This document shows, in pieces, positions 17,919-25,898 of a DNA stretch of 64,000 nucleotides. The stretch is from an uncultured Hungatella sp. (GTDB lineage: Bacteria > Bacillota > Clostridia > Lachnospirales > Lachnospiraceae): positions 1-64,000 of the forward strand of contig CAJTOT010000010.1 in NCBI GenBank assembly GCA_910577935.1. Direction: 5' to 3'. The position numbers and the translations under genes are program-made. Below the pieces are notes generated by a model that searched no databases, was not told the DNA's origin, and saw nothing but the letters and a program-made list of their open reading frames with translations. Numbering within the stretch: the first letter of the stretch is position 1; every line of letters begins with the position of its first letter.

Positions 17919-18433
17919 ATGCTGTTATGGAAAACCTGCTGACCCGGCGCAGCACCCGCGCTTTTGTAAACAAGGAGATTCCCGGGGAGGAGCTTGACCA
18001 GATTCTAAAGGCTGCCCAGTACGCCCCCAGCGCCATGAACCGCCAGACCTGGCAGTTTACGGTTGTGCGCAGCCGCGAAAAAATCCGGGAGCTGTCCGCA
18101 GCCATAGGTAAGGCTCTTGGAAGAGACAATTACAACATGTATGAACCCCAGGTCATCGTCATCACCTCCAACCTGCGGGAAGCCCGCTTCGGCGTGGACG
18201 ACAATGCCTGCGCCCTTGAAAACATGTTTCTCGCCGCCCATTCTTTCGGCATCGGGTCCGTGTGGATCAATCAGCTCCGCGATGCCTGTGACGACCCTTG
18301 TGTCCGCCGGATGCTGAGAGATTTCGGCATACCTGACGACCATATGGCTTACGGCATCGCCGCTCTGGGATATCCGGCCCCGGCGGAGCCAAAAGAGGTG
18401 GTGAAAAACGGGAAGATTGTGTTCGCAGACTAA
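17915..18433 (+). CDS. Nitroreductase family protein
   Basis: A 172-residue flavoprotein of the NfsA/FRP fold. The N-terminal RRSTRAFVNKEIPGEELDQI and QYAPSAMNRQTWQF segments are the FMN phosphate- and ring-binding loops, and SFGIGSVWINQL is the conserved mid-domain stretch. Its ATG overlaps the stop of the DegV-kinase gene (ATGA), so it belongs to the same operon. Such enzymes reduce nitro or quinone compounds with NAD(P)H, and their role in a sensory operon is unclear; it may respond to redox signals perceived by the kinases. A strong terminator follows immediately. Confidence 0.92.
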   Translation: MNAVMENLLTRRSTRAFVNKEIPGEELDQILKAAQYAPSAMNRQTWQFTVVRSREKIRELSAAIGKALGRDNYNMYEPQVIVITSNLREARFGVDDNACALENMFLAAHSFGIGSVWINQLRDACDDPCVRRMLRDFGIPDDHMAYGIAALGYPAPAEPKEVVKNGKIVFAD

Positions 18434-18444
18434 TCAAAACATAA

Positions 18445-18498
18445 GCGCCTACCGGCTGTCTGGCTGCTGTCCGCTGCCTGGCCGGAGGCGCCTTTTTT
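18445..18498 (+). terminator. Terminator of the phosphorelay operon
   Basis: GCGCCT and CCGGC (18445-18455, one-base bulge) pair with GCCGG and AGGCGC (18481-18491), followed by CTTTTTT. The hairpin lies 12 bp after the nitroreductase stop and ends the four-gene transcript. Confidence 0.85.
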
Positions 18499-18534
18499 CT
18501 GAAAATCCTCCCTCATCATCAGGGAAAACCCGGC

Positions 18535-19710
18535 TTATTTTGCCTCCCGGATCACTCCGTTTTCATCGATCACCGCATTGGCGGAGATGCTCTGGAGGAG
18601 ACCGAAGACTTTCTGCCTTTTGGACTGGTCAGTGACAAGGGTGGTGCGGCATCCCGACTGGAGACAGGGCACAAACCGGAATTCCACTATCCCTTCCCCG
18701 GAAATATCCGCCTCCACGATTCCTGTATCCAGAGTTCTGCTGTTAAACCAGAAATTGCCCAGGCTGTAAAAAATAGGAACTCCCTTGTAGTACTCGATTC
18801 CCTGGAGACAGTGGGTGTGGTCACCGATCACCAGATCCGCCCCTGCGTCGATATACTGATGGCCCAGACTCTGCTGATCCGCCTCGAAGCGGTTGAGCCC
18901 CTCTGTTCCCCAGTGGACATAGACCACTACGAAGTCGCTGTTGGCCTTTGCCTCTTTTATGACCTCAAGAAACACAGCGGGGTCAAAAGTTCTCAGAACC
19001 CCGGCGCTTGTGGCTGTGGCCTCCTTTGTGAAGACGTAGGACCGCTCCACCTGAGTGGCGCTGACATAGGCGATCTTCATATCCCCCGCCTGAAAATAGA
19101 CGATCTCCTTGGCCTCTTCCAGATTCCTCCCCGCTCCCACATAGGGGATTCCATACTGTTTCAGGGTATCCATGGTGTCCAGCAGGGCCGTCTCCCCGTA
19201 GTCGTATACGTGGTTGTTGGCCAGGGACACGATGTCCGCCGACAGTATGGACAGGTTTGCCGCCGTCTCCGGCTTTGCCCGGAAAGTAAATGTCTTGCCC
19301 GACAGAGGCGTCCCGCGATTGCTGTAGGTGAACTCATTGTTGATCATCATAATATCCGCAGCGTCCATCCTGGCGATAACCTCCGGCGCGATGCATTTGG
19401 TGATGTCATCCCCGCTGTTGTGATAATGCGCCATATTGTTGTAGCCCTCCGCGAAACTGATATCCCCTGCAAAAGACAAAGTCACCTTGTCCGGAGATTT
19501 GGGTTCTTTTTTGTAGACCCGCTCCCCTGCGCTGTCCTCTCCAGCCTCCTCCCCGGCTTTCTGATCCTCTGATGCTGCCGCAAAACTGCCTGATGCTGTT
19601 TCCTGGCTGTCTGACGCTGTTTCCTGGCTGCCGAGCGCTGTCATTCCCAGAAGATTTGTCCCGGACAGCGCAAGGGCTGCCGCCACTGCCGCAATTTTAC
19701 ATACTCTCAT
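18535..19710 (-). CDS. CapA-family secreted metallophosphatase-like protein
   Basis: A 391-residue protein starting behind GGAGGAGCGAGGAA. Residues 1-27 are a signal peptide (MRVCKIAAVAAALALSGTNL), followed by an Ala/Ser-rich spacer that links the domain to the envelope. The body carries the PGA_cap signature: LSFAGDISFAEGYNN at the start, MMINNEFTYSNRG, SLANNHVYDYGE, VYVHWGTEGLNRFEADQQSL and LVIGDHTHCLQGIEYY. These are the metal-ligand motifs of the calcineurin-like CapA fold. Family members take part in poly-gamma-glutamate capsule synthesis, but no capB or capC is nearby, so it is probably a general cell-surface phosphoesterase. A truncated paralogue tail sits at 11722-11842. Confidence 0.9.
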   Translation of the reverse strand: MRVCKIAAVAAALALSGTNLLGMTALGSQETASDSQETASGSFAAASEDQKAGEEAGEDSAGERVYKKEPKSPDKVTLSFAGDISFAEGYNNMAHYHNSGDDITKCIAPEVIARMDAADIMMINNEFTYSNRGTPLSGKTFTFRAKPETAANLSILSADIVSLANNHVYDYGETALLDTMDTLKQYGIPYVGAGRNLEEAKEIVYFQAGDMKIAYVSATQVERSYVFTKEATATSAGVLRTFDPAVFLEVIKEAKANSDFVVVYVHWGTEGLNRFEADQQSLGHQYIDAGADLVIGDHTHCLQGIEYYKGVPIFYSLGNFWFNSRTLDTGIVEADISGEGIVEFRFVPCLQSGCRTTLVTDQSKRQKVFGLLQSISANAVIDENGVIREAK

Positions 19711-19760
19711 TTCCTCGCTCCTCCAAACAATTTGATTCCTTTATATTGACTGTATCTTCC

Positions 19761-19789
19761 ATTATAATATAACCGGGGGAGGGAAACAA
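19761..19789 (-). promoter_or_regulatory. Promoter of the CapA-family gene
   Basis: On the minus strand TTGTTT (19789-19784) and TATAAT (19766-19761) are 17 bp apart, about 50 bp before the start codon at 19710. Confidence 0.65.
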
Positions 19790-19805
19790 TCATAGAATTG
19801 TGGTA

Positions 19806-19847
19806 AAAAGCGGGAGCGGACTGCCTATCCCGGCATATCCGCTCCCG
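19806..19847 (-). terminator. Terminator of the zinc-ribbon gene
   Basis: A perfect 10-bp inverted repeat (CGGGAGCGGA at 19811-19820 and TCCGCTCCCG at 19838-19847) followed on the minus strand by CTTTTTACC, 17 bp after the stop at 19864. Confidence 0.85.
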
Positions 19848-19863
19848 CAGGAGTACCTTCTCT

Positions 19864-20340
19864 CTATTCTTCTGTCAGTTCTTCTTCTGCAAATATGTCT
19901 TCTTCCGGTACAGTCCCGGCGGCATCCTCTGCCTCCGGTTCGCTGACAGGCTCGTCTTCCTCTTCCCGGTCGCCGTCCTGTGTCTCTGTCTCAAGGGATG
20001 TTCCGCACCTGCTGCAGAACGCGGAACCTTTCTTCATAGGCTTTTTGCATCCTGGACATATGATGGTTCCTTCCATAACCTGAAGGCTCGACTCCATCGC
20101 CGCCACATTGGTCAGGACGTTGCCGATCTCCTTGAACAGATCCTGGAACTCGTTATCCTCGTCATCCCGGTGCTTCTTGTAGTAGAGAACTCCCACTGCC
20201 CCGTACAGTTCTTTCAGCTTGCTCTTCTCCGAAGCAATCTGGGCCTTCATCTGCAGCACGCCGGCGGCTTCCTTTGCCTTCTGCGCCGCCTCCTTCCCCT
20301 TGTCACTCAGGGTCTTGCTTAACTCGTCAAAAAATGCCAT
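19864..20340 (-). CDS. Zinc-ribbon protein with coiled-coil N-terminus
   Basis: A 158-residue protein; ATG at 20340 follows AAAGGAGGG by seven bases, so the longer upstream frame is not used. Residues 1-75 are an amphipathic, Lys/Glu-rich coiled coil (FFDELSKTLSDKGKEAAQKA). Residues 105-130 form a zinc ribbon with two Cys pairs, CPGCKKP and CSRCG. The last 30 residues are a strongly acidic tail. This is a common architecture in Firmicutes (zinc_ribbon_2), usually of unknown role. It has its own promoter at 20363-20391 and a terminator, so it forms a monocistronic unit. Confidence 0.85.
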   Translation of the reverse strand: MAFFDELSKTLSDKGKEAAQKAKEAAGVLQMKAQIASEKSKLKELYGAVGVLYYKKHRDDEDNEFQDLFKEIGNVLTNVAAMESSLQVMEGTIICPGCKKPMKKGSAFCSRCGTSLETETQDGDREEEDEPVSEPEAEDAAGTVPEEDIFAEEELTEE

Positions 20341-20362
20341 GGACAATCCCTCCTTTAGGATA

Positions 20363-20391
20363 ATCTTATCCTGTCCGGGGCAGAATGTCAA
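20363..20391 (-). promoter_or_regulatory. Promoter of the zinc-ribbon gene
   Basis: TTGACA (20391-20386) and TAAGAT (20368-20363) on the minus strand are separated by 17 bp. The predicted start of transcription lies about 15 bp before the coding start. The -35 box touches the end of the ABC permease gene. Confidence 0.6.
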
Positions 20392-20393
20392 TG

Positions 20394-22631
20394 TTATTTT
20401 TCCTCTTCAAACCTCATGAGACCGAACCGCTGGATCTCTTCCTCGGTGAGGCGGTTCATATCCAGCTGGCAGCGGCGGCTTTGGTAGACGGCGGCTTTGT
20501 CTGAGGCGCCTTCTGACTTGGCGAAGAACACGGTAACGTCCACGTTGTCGGCATAGTCAGCCTTGTAGTACCGATTCATGCCATAGTAGCCCTCGTAGAC
20601 CAGCGCCTTGGTGAGAATCCTGAGCTCTTCCTCATCGTCATAGAGTATGTCGGTGCCGTCATAGCCTGCTTTGGCTATGGCTGCCTGGTTCTCTGTCATA
20701 TCCTCTCCTTCATACCAGGTATAGTACTGAATCCTCACTTCTGATACCATATCCTCTGTCAGGTCCTCCACCGTGCCTCCCGCGCCGCGGATGGCATCCA
20801 GGGTCCTTGTAAAAGAGGGGTACACCGGATAATAGCACCGATTATCCAGGTTATATCTGTTCTCCTCATTGTCCCGGTAGAAATCAATGGCCTCCTGGTG
20901 CGCGGCCGTCCTGAACTGAATCGTCCCCACAGGCAGCTCCTTCTCTCTCACCGCCATGGTCAGCTCCTCCAATTCCTTCTGATAAACCGCCAGCAGCTTC
21001 TCCTGCTGCTGGGCATCCAGGTTCAGCTTCTCCACCTGGTCATACTGCTGAAAATACACTGCTGCCGTGTCAGATGCCGACTGAGCCAGTATGGGGTAAG
21101 TGCCGTTTTTGTATTCCCGGCTGTCATGGATGGAGGCGGTTATCCCTTCCAGTTCGTCATCCACGGGAATCCTGTACTGGCGGAACACCGTTTTTCCGCT
21201 GTTCATCCGAAAGCACACCACACATATTCTCCACCTGCCGTCATATCCCCATGAATCCCACATGTGGAGGCCGTTCTTCCGAATCTCCCCGTCGGCCCGG
21301 GTGCCTTTGCCGGCCAGCTCCACAACCGAGTAGATATCTGTCAGCTCCATGTGCTCGTATTGGTATTCCCTCTGGTCCCCATAGTTCCAGACCATCTGCT
21401 CCCTGCCCCGGTAGTCAGTCTCTTTTTCAGGTTCCCCGTAGGTGACCCAGTTGTCTTCGTACCCCAGCCACACGGCGGCCGACTTTACCTCCGTGGCCTT
21501 CGGAAGCCAGGAGTCATAGCCGTACCAGTCATAGATTCCCGCCAGAATCAGCAGTACGGACACCGCCCCGCATGCCGCCATCTGAATCCAGTTGGCAAAC
21601 AGCTTCCTGAAGTCAAAGTGGTAGATAATCTCCATCAGGCAGCAGGTGATCACAGAGCCGCAGAGAGCTCCGAATATTCCCCATGTAAGGGTGCTGCGCA
21701 GGGAATAGAAAAACATTCCGAACACCACCGCCACCGGAAGGGCGATGAGCAGCTTGATAGGAGACTGGGTCTTCTTAAATGCCATGGCCTTTCCTGCCGA
21801 CTCCGAGGGGCGGAGGCGGTATAGAACATAGGCCAGAAACGCCAGAGCCGCGGTGACAGCCACCGCTCCCGCCATGCGCCCGGCTTCCAGGGTATTCTGG
21901 GAGAAATTCTCCAGGGCAAACATGTAGTTGGCAAAGGGAGACGAGAGATTCAGCATTCGCATCCACTTCATGGCGCTCCCCGCCGTGTCGCAGATGGTGT
22001 GAAACCAGAGCATCTCATATCCCCTGATCAGGACAATGACTCCCGGACCGTAACCGCAGAACACCACGGTTCCCAGAAGGGCCACGATCAGGTTGCCTGT
22101 CATCATCATGGCGATGACCGTGGTGGTGTAGAGCATGACATAGTACACCATATTCAGCAGATATATCTTCCACCAAAGTCCCTGGAAAAGGGGGCTGTCT
22201 ATGCCGGTTCTGAGAATCAGCAGGACGGAGATAACCTGGGCCGCAAAGTACACTGCCGCCGTCACGGCGATTCCGTTGATATAGGAAGCCAGAAACAGCT
22301 GGCCCCGCTTCACGGGAATGCTGTGATAGAAATCCACCTGCCGGCTGTTGTGGAGATACCGGAACCCGGAGACCGCCCACACCACCGCCAGGATCACCAG
22401 CACCGCGATGACCATGCCGTTGATCCCCACAAGAGTCTCAAGCTGCCGGGCCCACCTCATCTTCTCATATTCGCTCATCACCTCTGCCAGCTGGTCTAAG
22501 TAGGCGCTGCTCCGGATAGCCGTGGGCACCAGGAGTGTGAACACCAGCGACAGTATGGTCAGGGCCATGGTCCATACACGGCGCTTCAGATCTTCTTTCA
22601 TAAGGTTAAAGCACAAGCTTCTTGATGTCAT
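20394..22631 (-). CDS. ABC transporter permease (large, bacitracin/lantibiotic-export type)
   Basis: A 745-residue protein. ATG at 22631 is preferred because GGAGG precedes it at nine bases; it lies inside the ATPase gene, with a 26-base overlap. It begins SRSLCFNLMKEDLKRRVW, has about six membrane helices in the first 260 residues, a second group around 290-360, and then a roughly 380-residue soluble C-terminal domain predicted outside the membrane. This layout belongs to permeases that pair with a single ATPase under YtrA-type GntR control. Such systems often export or sense antimicrobial peptides, although the cargo here is unknown. Confidence 0.87.
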   Translation of the reverse strand: MTSRSLCFNLMKEDLKRRVWTMALTILSLVFTLLVPTAIRSSAYLDQLAEVMSEYEKMRWARQLETLVGINGMVIAVLVILAVVWAVSGFRYLHNSRQVDFYHSIPVKRGQLFLASYINGIAVTAAVYFAAQVISVLLILRTGIDSPLFQGLWWKIYLLNMVYYVMLYTTTVIAMMMTGNLIVALLGTVVFCGYGPGVIVLIRGYEMLWFHTICDTAGSAMKWMRMLNLSSPFANYMFALENFSQNTLEAGRMAGAVAVTAALAFLAYVLYRLRPSESAGKAMAFKKTQSPIKLLIALPVAVVFGMFFYSLRSTLTWGIFGALCGSVITCCLMEIIYHFDFRKLFANWIQMAACGAVSVLLILAGIYDWYGYDSWLPKATEVKSAAVWLGYEDNWVTYGEPEKETDYRGREQMVWNYGDQREYQYEHMELTDIYSVVELAGKGTRADGEIRKNGLHMWDSWGYDGRWRICVVCFRMNSGKTVFRQYRIPVDDELEGITASIHDSREYKNGTYPILAQSASDTAAVYFQQYDQVEKLNLDAQQQEKLLAVYQKELEELTMAVREKELPVGTIQFRTAAHQEAIDFYRDNEENRYNLDNRCYYPVYPSFTRTLDAIRGAGGTVEDLTEDMVSEVRIQYYTWYEGEDMTENQAAIAKAGYDGTDILYDDEEELRILTKALVYEGYYGMNRYYKADYADNVDVTVFFAKSEGASDKAAVYQSRRCQLDMNRLTEEEIQRFGLMRFEEEK

Positions 22632-23505
22632 AACCGACCACCTCCGTCTCACTGATAAATATCTCTTCCAGGGACAGCGGGATAAGCTCCGCGAACACCG
22701 GGTGATAGCTCTGCACCACTGTCTCTATGTCCTCCCGGCTCCCCCGCACCGTCAGAGTGCACAGGCTTCCTCTCCGCTCCACCTTCATGATGTCCAGCTC
22801 TGTCATATCCTCCGGCTCGGTTCCCGGCAGCATGACGCACTGGAGCTTGTGGATATTCAGCTTCATATCCTCCAGTTCCCTGGACAAGAGGATTCCCCCC
22901 TTGTGGAGAAGCCCCACATGATCGCATATGTCCTCAAGCTCTCTCAAGTTGTGTGAGGCGATGATGGGAGTCATATTCCTCTCCTCCATGTCTCCCACAA
23001 AAATGCTCTTCACCGTCTGGCGCATCACCGGGTCCAGGCCGTCGAAGGTCTCGTCGCAGAACAGATAATCCGTCCCGGCGCACACGCCGCAGATCACCGA
23101 CACCTGCTTCTTCATGCCTTTGGAGAAGGTGTTGATCTTCCTTCTCTCGTCAAGGTCGAAGCTCTTCATGAGATGGTGGAACCGCCTCTTGTCAAACCCC
23201 CGGTACACGGTGCTGTAAAAGGTCATCATCTCTGCCGGCGTGGCGTTGCTGAAAAAGTACTGATCGTCGGATATATAGAAAAACCTGGATTTCACCTCCA
23301 TCTGCTCATATACTTCCTTACCGTCGATAGCCACGGCGCCCTCATCCGGCTTTAACACTCCGCAGAGCATTCTCAAGAAGGTGCTCTTGCCCGCGCCGTT
23401 GGTCCCGATGAGGCCGAAGACGCTGCCGTCCTTTATGGTGGCGTCAATATGGTCCACTGCCACGATGTCGCCGAATCTTTTTGTCAGACCCTTTGTCTCA
23501 ATCAT
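22606..23505 (-). CDS. ABC transporter ATP-binding protein
   Basis: A 299-residue ATPase. ATG at 23505 has GGGAGGG seven bases upstream and overlaps the end of the GntR gene; a GTG one codon earlier is possible. Walker A is in LIGTNGAGKSTFLRML, the signature in TFSKGMKKQ, Walker B in DYLFCDETFDGLD, and the switch His in ASHNLRELEDI. The sequence reads as a CcmA/YtrB-type exporter ATPase with a C-terminal extension that bears no extra domain. It is the middle gene of the gntR-ATPase-permease operon. Confidence 0.95.
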   Translation of the reverse strand: MIETKGLTKRFGDIVAVDHIDATIKDGSVFGLIGTNGAGKSTFLRMLCGVLKPDEGAVAIDGKEVYEQMEVKSRFFYISDDQYFFSNATPAEMMTFYSTVYRGFDKRRFHHLMKSFDLDERRKINTFSKGMKKQVSVICGVCAGTDYLFCDETFDGLDPVMRQTVKSIFVGDMEERNMTPIIASHNLRELEDICDHVGLLHKGGILLSRELEDMKLNIHKLQCVMLPGTEPEDMTELDIMKVERRGSLCTLTVRGSREDIETVVQSYHPVFAELIPLSLEEIFISETEVVGYDIKKLVL

Positions 23506-23878
23506 CACTCATCCCTCCCCTGCTGTAAATTTCATCGATTATCTCGTGAAGCTTCTCTTTCTCCACCCGGAGAAAAAAAGCCTCCCTGGCAGTCTCCTCC
23601 TGCCTCTTTAGAACCGCCTCCCCCTTGCTTATCCTTATATGCCCGTTGTCGGCGACAAAGCTTCCCTTTCCCTTCACCGAGTAGATATATCCCTGCCGCT
23701 CCAGCTCCGCGTAGGCTCTCTGAATGGTGTTGGGATTGATGGACAGATCCATGGCCAGGCTCCTGACCGACGGCAGCTGGCTGTTCTCTTCCATGGCTCC
23801 GGATATCATCAGCTCCTGAAAACGCTCCACAATCTGCTCATAGATCGGGCGCCGGTCCCTGTAATCCAGAATGATCAT
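23498..23878 (-). CDS. GntR-family transcriptional regulator (YtrA-like)
   Basis: A 126-residue protein starting at the ATG at 23878 behind AGGAGG. Residues 1-75 are the winged helix-turn-helix (IYEQIVERFQELMISGAM, LPSVRSLAMDLSINPNTIQR, YAELERQGYIYSVKGKGSFV). The C-terminal 50 residues form a short helical dimerisation arm rather than an effector domain, which defines the YtrA subgroup. It starts the ABC transporter operon and very likely represses it through the palindrome at 23971-23991 in its own promoter. The inducer may be an antimicrobial or cell-envelope stress. Confidence 0.93.
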   Translation of the reverse strand: MIILDYRDRRPIYEQIVERFQELMISGAMEENSQLPSVRSLAMDLSINPNTIQRAYAELERQGYIYSVKGKGSFVADNGHIRISKGEAVLKRQEETAREAFFLRVEKEKLHEIIDEIYSRGGMSDD

Positions 23879-23970
23879 GCACAACCTCCTCTCTTATATA
23901 AACGATTTGACAGCAAAATATCTTCACTGTCATGGATATTCAACAAATACACGTTCACAAGTGTTTTTAG

Positions 23971-24020
23971 TGTATTAATTTGATTAATACAGTTATAACA
24001 CACCTTCCCCCCTGTGTCAA
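23971..24020 (-). promoter_or_regulatory. Promoter and GntR operator of the ABC operon
   Basis: On the minus strand TTGACA (24020-24015) and TATAAC (23997-23992) are exactly 17 bp apart. Directly downstream of the -10 box lies the perfect palindrome TGTATTAAT-N3-ATTAATACA (23971-23991), covering the expected transcription start. A regulator bound here would block initiation, as for other YtrA-type autorepressors. Confidence 0.8.
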
Positions 24021-24150
24021 CGGATATTACAAAAAATATCCAAAAAGGCTGCCCCATGGATTGCTGTCTGCGCCATGGCTGATCACCGCCGGTTATCAAT
24101 GGGCATATGCTGTCACATTCACCGGGCGCCTGTGGGAGATGGTTCTGTTT

Positions 24151-24192
24151 AGACAAAAACACCGCCCCGATTTTCATCGGAAGCGGTGTCTT
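24151..24192 (-). terminator. Terminator of the Hsp70/J-TPR operon
   Basis: On the minus strand ACACCGC and CCGAT (with a small mismatch) pair with ATCGG and GCGGTGT around a GAAA loop, followed by TTTTTG. It lies 18 bp after the Hsp70 stop at 24210. Confidence 0.8.
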
Positions 24193-24209
24193 GTGTAAGA
24201 TTGGCGGTT

Positions 24210-25898
24210 CTACTCTTCCATCATCTCCAGAAACTTCTTAAACTCGTCCTTGGCCTCCTCGATGAGCCCCTGGTCATAGGTGTTCAGCGCTTTCTCAAAC
24301 TTTCTGATAGCCCTCTCCACAAGGAGGCGGTCGTCTCCCAGGCTCTCTTCGTAGACCCTCTCGCCTCTCAGGAGCAGATATTTGTTCTCCTCCCTGTCCC
24401 TGGGGTGAATCTTTAAGTAGGACAGGGTTTTGAGGCGCTCCTCGATCTCCTCTTCAGTCATATCCACATCTCTTCCCAGGAAGATCTTCTTCTCCACCTC
24501 TCCCGTGGAGACAACTTTGACCTCCACCTCCAGAATGGAGTTTATGTCATAGGTGTAGGTTACATCTACAGACTCCTCCCCGGCCTTGTTCGCCGGGATA
24601 TCGATGAGCAGCTCTCCCAGGGACAGGTTGTTGGCGGCAAACCGGCTCTCGCCCTGGAGCACGTTGACGCGGATCTTGTCCTGATTGTCCCGCACCGTGT
24701 AGAGACGCTCCGTCCGGCTGGCGGGGATCACCGTGTTCCGGTCGATGATGGGACAGAACACGCCGTTCTCGTACTGGTGGTTCTCCCACTCCCGCACCAC
24801 CTCCGTGCCCAGAGTGAAGGGGCACACGTCTGTCAGGATCACCTCCTTGATGACCTCTTTCCGCTCCTTCATGGCCCCCTGGATGGCAGCCCCCAGAGCC
24901 ACCGCCTCGTCGGGGTTGATGTTGGTGTCGGGAATCATCTTGAACAGCTTGCTGACAAACCGGCGGATCACAGGGCTCTTGGTGGCCCCTCCCACCAGCA
25001 CCACCTTGTCGATGTCGGACAGGCGGATATGGGCGTCCGCCAGGCTTCTCTTCACCGGCCGGCGGATTCTGTCCAGAAGCTCCGTGCAGGCCTCCTCGTA
25101 CTTGGGCAGCTCCACCTCCAGCTCATAGAGTTCCTCCCCGATCTTGCAGCTCATCTTCGACACCCTCTTGTCGGAGAAGCCCAGCTTACACAAATCCGCC
25201 TGCTTGTGGATATGGCGCAGAGTCTTCTCATCCAGGGACAGCCGGTCCAGCTTGTAGTGCTTGTCAAAGAACATATTTTCCAGCACTGCCGTAAAGTCCT
25301 CGCCGCCCAGGAAGTTATCCCCGGCCACGGCCCGAACCTCCAGTATGGTATCGTAGAGCTCCAGTATGGACACGTCAAAGGTTCCGCCGCCTAAATCAAA
25401 CACCAGAAATCTGGCCTGGGCCTGGCTCTGGTACAGGCCGTAGGCGATGGCTGCCGCCGTGGGCTCGCTGATGATGCGCTCCACCTTCAGCCCCGCCAGC
25501 TCTCCCGCTCTCTTGGTGGCCCGCCTTCTGGCATCGTCAAAATAGGCCGGAACGCTGATGACAGCCTCCTCCACCGGCTCTCCCAGATAACTCTCCGCGT
25601 CTTCCTTCAACGCTCTCAGCACCAGGGAGGACAGCTCTTCCGCGAGAAATGTCTTGTCCAGGAGCTTAAACTGCTTCTTGCTTCCCATGTCCCGCTTAAA
25701 CACACTGGCCGCACTGTCGGGATACAGAAGCATCCTCTCCGCCGCCAGCTCTCCTACATACACCTGCTGCTCCTCGTCGATGCTGACCACCGACGGAGTC
25801 AGGTTCTTTCCCAGCCTGTTGGGGATAATCTTCGGCCCCTCTTCTGTAAAATACGCTACCAGGCTGTTAGTGGTCCCAAGGTCAATTCCTATTATCAT
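24210..25898 (-). CDS. Hsp70-family chaperone (HscC-like)
   Basis: A 562-residue Hsp70, about 50-80 residues shorter than DnaK. The nucleotide-binding domain carries IGIDLGTTNSLVAYF, VISVPAYFDDARRRATKRAG, EPTAAAIAYGLY, LVFDLGGGTFDVSIL and VLVGGATKSPVIRRF. The substrate-binding part begins near LTDVCPFTLGTEVV and its lid is abbreviated. HscC-type Hsp70s have a specialised client set and lack the usual grpE/dnaJ neighbours. The start overlaps the stop of the J/TPR gene upstream (ATGA), so the two proteins are made together and probably work as a pair. Confidence 0.93.
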   Translation of the reverse strand: MIIGIDLGTTNSLVAYFTEEGPKIIPNRLGKNLTPSVVSIDEEQQVYVGELAAERMLLYPDSAASVFKRDMGSKKQFKLLDKTFLAEELSSLVLRALKEDAESYLGEPVEEAVISVPAYFDDARRRATKRAGELAGLKVERIISEPTAAAIAYGLYQSQAQARFLVFDLGGGTFDVSILELYDTILEVRAVAGDNFLGGEDFTAVLENMFFDKHYKLDRLSLDEKTLRHIHKQADLCKLGFSDKRVSKMSCKIGEELYELEVELPKYEEACTELLDRIRRPVKRSLADAHIRLSDIDKVVLVGGATKSPVIRRFVSKLFKMIPDTNINPDEAVALGAAIQGAMKERKEVIKEVILTDVCPFTLGTEVVREWENHQYENGVFCPIIDRNTVIPASRTERLYTVRDNQDKIRVNVLQGESRFAANNLSLGELLIDIPANKAGEESVDVTYTYDINSILEVEVKVVSTGEVEKKIFLGRDVDMTEEEIEERLKTLSYLKIHPRDREENKYLLLRGERVYEESLGDDRLLVERAIRKFEKALNTYDQGLIEEAKDEFKKFLEMMEE

